10,179 bases of DNA, taken from Chlamydomonas sphaeroides (lineage: Eukaryota; Chlorophyta; Chlorophyceae; Chlamydomonadales; Chlamydomonadaceae). The stretch covers positions 1 to 10,179 of the forward strand of contig BDDC01000477.1 of assembly GCA_001662425.1 (NCBI GenBank). The letters are read 5' to 3'. The notes under the pieces were generated by a model that worked only from the letters and a program-made list of their open reading frames with translations, was not told the origin of the DNA and did not search any database. Shown here in pieces: positions 7,176 through 10,179 of the stretch. Position 1 is the stretch's first letter. Each line of letters begins with the position of its first letter. Made by a program: the position numbers and the translations under genes.

Positions 7176-10056
7176 AGGAGCATCATTGAGCAGAGGACAC
7201 CGTGCGCGCAAGAGGGATGTCGAGGTAGGGGGAAGCGCCGCCTCGTGCCGCCCGTGCCGCCGGCTCGCGCCGCCGAGGCACGTCGTCCCCACTGCGCTGG
7301 CGCCTCGCAACGTGACATGCGTACTGCTGATATGCCGTACCTGTACTGCACCACGACCAGCTCGTAGTCCAGGTGAGCGGCCTCGCTGCGGCGCCAGTGG
7401 TGGGCGGGGGGTGGGCGGCGCCATCATCGCGGCGATGTGTGTCGCCTTCACATTGGGCGTCTTGCGGTCGTTCCGCGGAGCCCACGGTGGGACGGCCGGC
7501 CGGGTTCGCAGATGACTGACGGCCGGGCTGCAGGCAGCCGCAGGCAACCGCAGGCAACCGCAGCCGCCTAGCGAACCCCGCGCCGCATCACGCATACGCG
7601 ACGTGCCGCTCGTGCCATGCCGATGACCCTGGCATGCCCTTCATTCCCGCTCGTCAGCGAGCCGGGCGGCGCCACGTTCTGCTGTACGGATTTTTGGGTT
7701 TAGGGTTTCAACTACAAACTCTGAAACCTCCCAAGCTCACGCCGTGGCCACGATGCTTGCCAGCCAGCGCTGGGTGCGGCTGCGCAGTCCCTCGCCGCTG
7801 GGGCTGCGCAGGTACTCGTCGTTGGCGGTGGCCGTGACGATGCTGAGGTAGGGCGGGGAGCTGGGGACCCGCCAGCCGGCCGCCTCCTGCGCCGCCAGCC
7901 GCCGGCAGTGCGCGACCATGGCGGGCAGGCGGGCGGTGAGGTTGGAGGACACGGGGAGCAGGCGCTGCGGCTGGCGGCTGGAGGAGACGGCGCTGGGCTT
8001 GTCGGAGAACCTGGTGGTTGGCGTGGAGCAGGGTTCCGGCACGGGGGGCTGCGTCAGTGCCCTGAGCGAGGCACGCATCCATATGGCTGACCGCCCGCTG
8101 AAGCTTGGTCTGGGCAGCTACAGGGGTGCCGCGAGGGGCTGGGTCGGACGGCGCTGGGTGCCAGGGCGGCAGGCACGGCCCAAGGACGGACAGCCACCTG
8201 CCCGGGACGGACCGCCTGCGGCCGCGTGCGCCCCTTGCGCTCTCGGACGACCCCCGTAGCTGGCCGCCGGCCTTGCCCTCGGATGCACCTCGGGCTGCAA
8301 GGGGTGCGGCCGGGCCCCTTGGCCCCGCCCTGCCCTGCCCTGCCCGCCAGCACACGCACCTGAAGTCGCAGGGCAGCTGGCTGGCTATCTCAGCCGCTAG
8401 GTGGCGCATAGTGATCCAGTGGCCCGTGCTCATGTCAAAGGTCTGCAGCAGGGGCCGCGGCGGCACGGGGTGGACCACGGACAAGTAGGTGCGGAGGGCA
8501 GAGGGCAGAGGGCAATTGCGGGGCAGGGTGGGGGTGAACCAGCCCAAGCAGTGCCCCGTGCTCAGTCGGGTCTTGGCGGCCAATGCCACATGCCGGTGCC
8601 ACATGCCAGAGCCACACATGGCCGCTTCCGCGCACCCGCCCCCCGCAACTGCGGGGCATGTTGGGAGTGAGCCCACCTGCGGCCCACCTGCGGCAGCTGC
8701 TCGAACTCCACCATGGCCGTCGCCAACGCCAGCGCCACATCGTCCGCGTGCGCGAACTGGCGCTGCTCGTGGCCGTCCGTGTGACTGTGTACGACACCGT
8801 GCCGTACACAGCCGTACAGCCAGTCGCTCATGACGTGGCTCTTGGCGCCGATGCGCTCCGGGCCGTACACATTCCAGAACCGCACCTGCGACGGGCGGCA
8901 CATTGCCGTACAGCGCACCTTGCGCACACGGGTCGCGGCTACGAAGAGTGCGCGAGCAAGGCGGACCCAGAGTGGGATGGACCCCTCTGCGGAGCCTGCC
9001 TCTGCCGGTGCCCTTGCCGCCCGCGAAAGTTGACTCGGCGTCTCCCGGTCCCTTTCACGGGTCCCAGCGACACCGCTGCCGCGAGCAACAACCGTGTCGT
9101 CGTTGTATTGTGTGTCGGGCTAGGGCTGGGGCTTACCGACTTGCCCAGCCCGCTGGCCTCCACGGCCTCCTCGCCCAGCAGCTTGACCTTGCCGTACGAG
9201 GTGGGCTGGTTGGACAGCCTGGTGTGGAGAGGAGTGCAGCGAAGGGTGCGGCGAGCGTGCCGGTGAAAGCCCCCGCATGAGTAGACAAGAGGCGGAGACG
9301 CCAGGCACGCAGGCAGCACGGACGAATGGGGGGGGGGGGTAAATCCAGAAGGGGTGCAGCACCTGACCCCCGTCGCATTCCGCTGCCTCGAGTGCGGCTG
9401 CGCTGCTCCGCTCTACAGCGGCTATCTATGGACATGTGTCGTGAGCGCTGCGATCTATGTATCAGTTTGCAGCGACACTGCGCTGATGGAGCACAACGTG
9501 CCACTGGCATCGGCGGTGGGACAGATCCTAGCTTGGGGCCACCGCTCCGGTGCGAGCAGCGACGCCACCGCCCAGCCCGCCTCACTGACTGGACGTGAAG
9601 ATGTACGGGATGCCGCGCTTTCTTAGGTAGGGCAGCACGTTGTCGTACATCATGACGTTGTACTGCCACACCGTGTCCTGCACGCGCCCTGCGCGCGTGC
9701 AGGCGCAGCAGCAGGAGCGGCGTCAGGCTACCGTAATAAGAAATGACCGACAGGAAGGCAAATGTTGCCGTCAGGCTGCCTGTCCTGCTGATTGGCCTAG
9801 CCCGTGGGCGCACTAAGCTGCTAACAACGTGGCAGCGCGTGCCGTGCCGGTCATGCTTAACAACGCTACGTTGCAGTAGAACTCGCAAGCTCGGTGGCGG
9901 GGGCGTATCTTGGCGGTCACCTGAGGCGGCCAGGAACTTGGAGCCGCCAACCTCACAGGCCACGAAGAAGCAAAAATCGATCCGCTCGCGGTCAAACACC
10001 CGCAGCGAGCCGTTGACCCGCAGGTCAACGTCCAGCCGGTGTTTGACCTCCAGCAC
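1482..10056 (-). CDS. Epimerase-glycosyltransferase-FkbM methyltransferase fusion protein, 21 exons, 5' partial
   Basis: Hand-built spliced gene; the 21 exon coordinates are in the summary. All 20 introns are GT-AG (91 to 487 nt), exon phases match at every junction, and 2838 nt read as 945 codons plus TGA at 1484-1482. Family motifs continue correctly across junctions, for example SSQ|LSNQPTSYGKVK (exons 2/3), FAE|YLAKNAGV (8/9) and FYIG|DFSVW (10/11). In order the protein has an NAD-dependent epimerase/dehydratase (window residues about 1-250), a GT-A glycosyltransferase (about 255-620) and a FkbM-type methyltransferase (about 622-945). No signal peptide can be judged because the start is missing: the GxxGxxG Rossmann loop must be encoded upstream of 10056. 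The stretch 10057-10179 looks like intron and ends in an acceptor CAG at 10057. The likely role is making and attaching a modified sugar to a glycan or glycoprotein; the substrate is unknown. The least certain junction is the exon 15 donor. Confidence 0.92.
1801..1847. repeat. G-rich tract with three AAGGGG copies, intron 20
   Basis: Several G-runs of three to five end in three AAGGGG units (1824-1841). On the coding strand this is a C/T tract lying 25 to 70 nt before the intron 20 acceptor (AG at 1777-1776), so it probably serves as part of the polypyrimidine tract. The plus strand could form a G-quadruplex. Confidence 0.8.
2731..2780. repeat. Decamer tandem repeat GGAGGGCAGG x5, intron 17
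   Basis: Five perfect contiguous copies of a 10-nt unit. On the coding strand the unit is CCTGCCCTCC, all pyrimidine except one G, ending about 24 nt before the intron 17 acceptor (AG at 2708-2707). It is also a strong candidate G-quadruplex on the plus strand. Confidence 0.95.
3276..3322. repeat. Imperfect GGGGCGGCA 9-nt repeat, intron 16
   Basis: About five units, the third interrupted by AGAGGCAGCA. On the coding strand it is CTGCC-rich and lies 60 to 110 nt before the intron 16 acceptor at 3215. Confidence 0.8.
3671..3684. repeat. GGGA tetranucleotide run before the intron 15 acceptor
   Basis: Three contiguous GGGA units on the plus strand, read as CCCTCCCTCCC on the coding strand. They form the polypyrimidine tract a few nucleotides before CCGCAG at the intron 15 acceptor (3664). 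Confidence 0.75.
3931..3963. repeat. CTG/CAG triplet repeat, intron 15
   Basis: Interrupted GCT/GCA triplets, partly self-complementary (CTGCAG occurs twice), able to fold as a hairpin. Intron 15 retention would translate this as poly-alanine and end at the stop near 3891. Confidence 0.85.
4836..4890. repeat. CCACA pentanucleotide microsatellite x11, intron 12
   Basis: Eleven perfect CCACA units. On the coding strand it is TGTGG repeated, located 68 to 122 nt before the intron 12 acceptor at 4769. It is the longest perfect pentamer array in the window. Confidence 0.97.
6663..6694. repeat. G11 run plus CAGCGG hexamers at the intron 8 acceptor
   Basis: Eleven G (6663-6673) followed by three CAGCGG units and a partial one (6674-6694). 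On the coding strand it reads as CTGCCG repeats then C11, directly before GCCCCAG, the intron 8 acceptor at 6656. It therefore is the polypyrimidine tract. Confidence 0.95.
6923..6946 (-). repeat. In-frame AGATCC hexamer repeat inside exon 8
   Basis: Four 6-nt units (three AGATCC, one AGATTC). On the coding strand they encode the Gly-Ser run DGSGSGSES between the RVITIPAEAH strand and the FVQTKFAE helix of the glycosyltransferase. The unit is a multiple of three, so length change would keep the frame. Confidence 0.9.
7131..7172. repeat. GACGAG hexamer repeat x7, intron 7
   Basis: Seven units, the second being GACCAG. On the coding strand it is CTCGTC/CTGGTC and ends 15 nt before the intron 7 acceptor (CTGCCAG at 7122-7116). 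It serves as the pyrimidine tract. Shadow frames read it as Leu-Val or Ser runs, which are not genes. Confidence 0.95.
7531..7560. repeat. Decamer CAGGCAACCG x3, intron 6
   Basis: Three contiguous copies, the first with one change (CAGGCAGCCG), followed by CAGCCG. They lie mid-intron with no evident function. Confidence 0.85.
7691..7728. repeat. Telomere-like TTTAGGG motif and adjoining hairpin, intron 6
   Basis: TTTTTGGGTTTAGGGTTT (7691-7708) contains one plant-type telomere heptamer and one imperfect one. It overlaps a 7-bp inverted repeat, GGTTTCA at 7704-7710 and TGAAACC at 7722-7728 with an 11-nt loop. The hairpin would begin 12 nt inside the intron 6 donor (GTGAGC at 7740). Confidence 0.6.
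8327..8345. repeat. TGCCC pentamer repeat near the intron 5 donor
   Basis: GCCC followed by three TGCCC units. On the coding strand it is GGGCA repeats 15 nt inside the intron 5 donor (8359), a G-rich intronic tract of the kind that can aid splice-site recognition. Confidence 0.8.
9328..9339. repeat. G12 homopolymer, intron 2
   Basis: Twelve consecutive G on the plus strand (C12 in the transcript), about 110 nt before the intron 2 acceptor at 9219. It is a likely site of length error in sequencing. Confidence 0.95.
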
Positions 10057-10159
10057 CTGCCGTACATGGAGGGATAGATGGCGAGAAGGGGAATAAGATG
10101 GCGGACACGGCGCGACAGGCATGGCCGGGGGACACGAGAGCGGCACGGCAAGCGAAGGT

Positions 10160-10174
10160 GGGGGGGGGGGGGGG
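10160..10174. repeat. G15 homopolymer near the right edge
   Basis: Fifteen consecutive G on the plus strand, C15 on the coding strand, in the putative intron preceding the first visible exon. Only five bases follow it in the window. Confidence 0.95.
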
Positions 10175-10179
10175 AACCC

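Larger units (their letters stand above)
4360..7850 (-). other. Family A (GT2-like) glycosyltransferase domain (exons 6-14)
   Basis: Window residues about 255-621. It opens with YLSIVTATANDEY, the typical first beta strand of GT-A folds with the nucleotide-binding region. LDYELVVVQYRP follows, matching the usual ELVVVxxxP second strand, then RVITIPAEAH. The exon 8/9 join gives FAEYLAKNAGVLRARGAF, VLLTNPDDIF; NPDD (Asp405/Asp406) stands where the metal-binding DxD lies. The acceptor-side segment is YIGDFSVWYRQDFLDSGGY followed by NTHIETAHW and CHQTHQRSERP. Exons: part of 8010-7741, then 7385-7341, 7115-6885, 6655-6518, 6140-5951, 5800-5738, 5250-5161, 4768-4667 and 4491-4360. The role is transfer of a sugar from an NDP-sugar donor. 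The segment 430-492 is rich in Pro, Glu and Ala and looks like a family-specific insert. Where this domain ends and the next begins, around residues 600-625, is approximate. Confidence 0.85.
7860..10056 (-). other. NAD-dependent sugar epimerase/dehydratase domain (exons 1-5 and start of exon 6)
   Basis: Extended short-chain dehydrogenase type domain, window residues 1 to about 250. Visible in order: IDFCFFVACEVGGSKFL (the post-beta4 segment seen in nucleotide-sugar epimerases), IPYIFTSSQ with the catalytic Ser region, SYGKVK giving the YxxxK pair Tyr88/Lys92, VRFWNVYGPE (the conserved R-x-x-N-V-Y-G-P segment), then TDGHEQRQFAHADDVALAL (the RxFxHxDD substrate-side motif) and FDMSTGHWITM. Exons: 10056-9921, 9688-9586, 9218-9137, 8885-8688, 8442-8360, and the first half of 8010-7741. 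All catalytic residues in view are intact, so this part is probably active. The family interconverts or dehydrates NDP-sugars; which sugar cannot be read here. The NAD-binding N-terminus is outside the window. Confidence 0.92.

Noticed and set aside
6927..7595. Leu-Val and poly-Ser runs read across 7131-7172, which look like a membrane or low-complexity protein
   Set aside because: They are translations of the intronic GACGAG repeat in wrong frames.
10057..10146. ATG at 10146 as the start of the fusion gene
   Set aside because: The segment between it and 10056 has no epimerase similarity, looks like intron with a good acceptor at its end, and starting there would leave the enzyme without its NAD-binding loop.

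Overview
The window looks like nuclear DNA of a chlorophycean green alga (Chlamydomonas/Volvox type). It is very GC-rich and has many short GT-AG introns with donors such as GTGCGT, GTGAGG and GTACGT. The main gene has a TGTAA element, the usual green-algal polyadenylation signal, shortly after its stop codon. The exact species cannot be told from the sequence.

Almost all of it (positions 10056 down to 1482) is one gene on the minus strand, running right to left. I assembled 21 exons by hand: 10056-9921, 9688-9586, 9218-9137, 8885-8688, 8442-8360, 8010-7741, 7385-7341, 7115-6885, 6655-6518, 6140-5951, 5800-5738, 5250-5161, 4768-4667, 4491-4360, 4226-4129, 3663-3516, 3214-3062, 2706-2620, 2528-2397, 2053-1991, 1775-1482. 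They sum to 2838 nt, all 20 introns are GT-AG, every junction keeps the frame, and the result is 945 codons plus TGA. The 5' end lies beyond the right edge, because the dinucleotide-binding start of the first domain is missing.

The protein is a three-part fusion. First comes an NAD-dependent nucleotide-sugar epimerase/dehydratase (SSQ and YxxxK active-site motifs). Next is a family A (GT2-like) glycosyltransferase with an NPDD motif. Last is a FkbM-type methyltransferase whose SAM-binding motifs look worn. Together they suggest one polypeptide that makes, transfers and perhaps methylates a sugar.

To the left (about 1400 to 203) is roughly 1.2 kb of less GC-rich DNA with no gene I can support. 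At 169-82 on the minus strand is a probable exon encoding a membrane segment of a second, downstream gene. The left edge is an AGCCC microsatellite. The introns carry many short tandem repeats, several of them pyrimidine-rich on the coding strand and sitting just upstream of splice acceptors.
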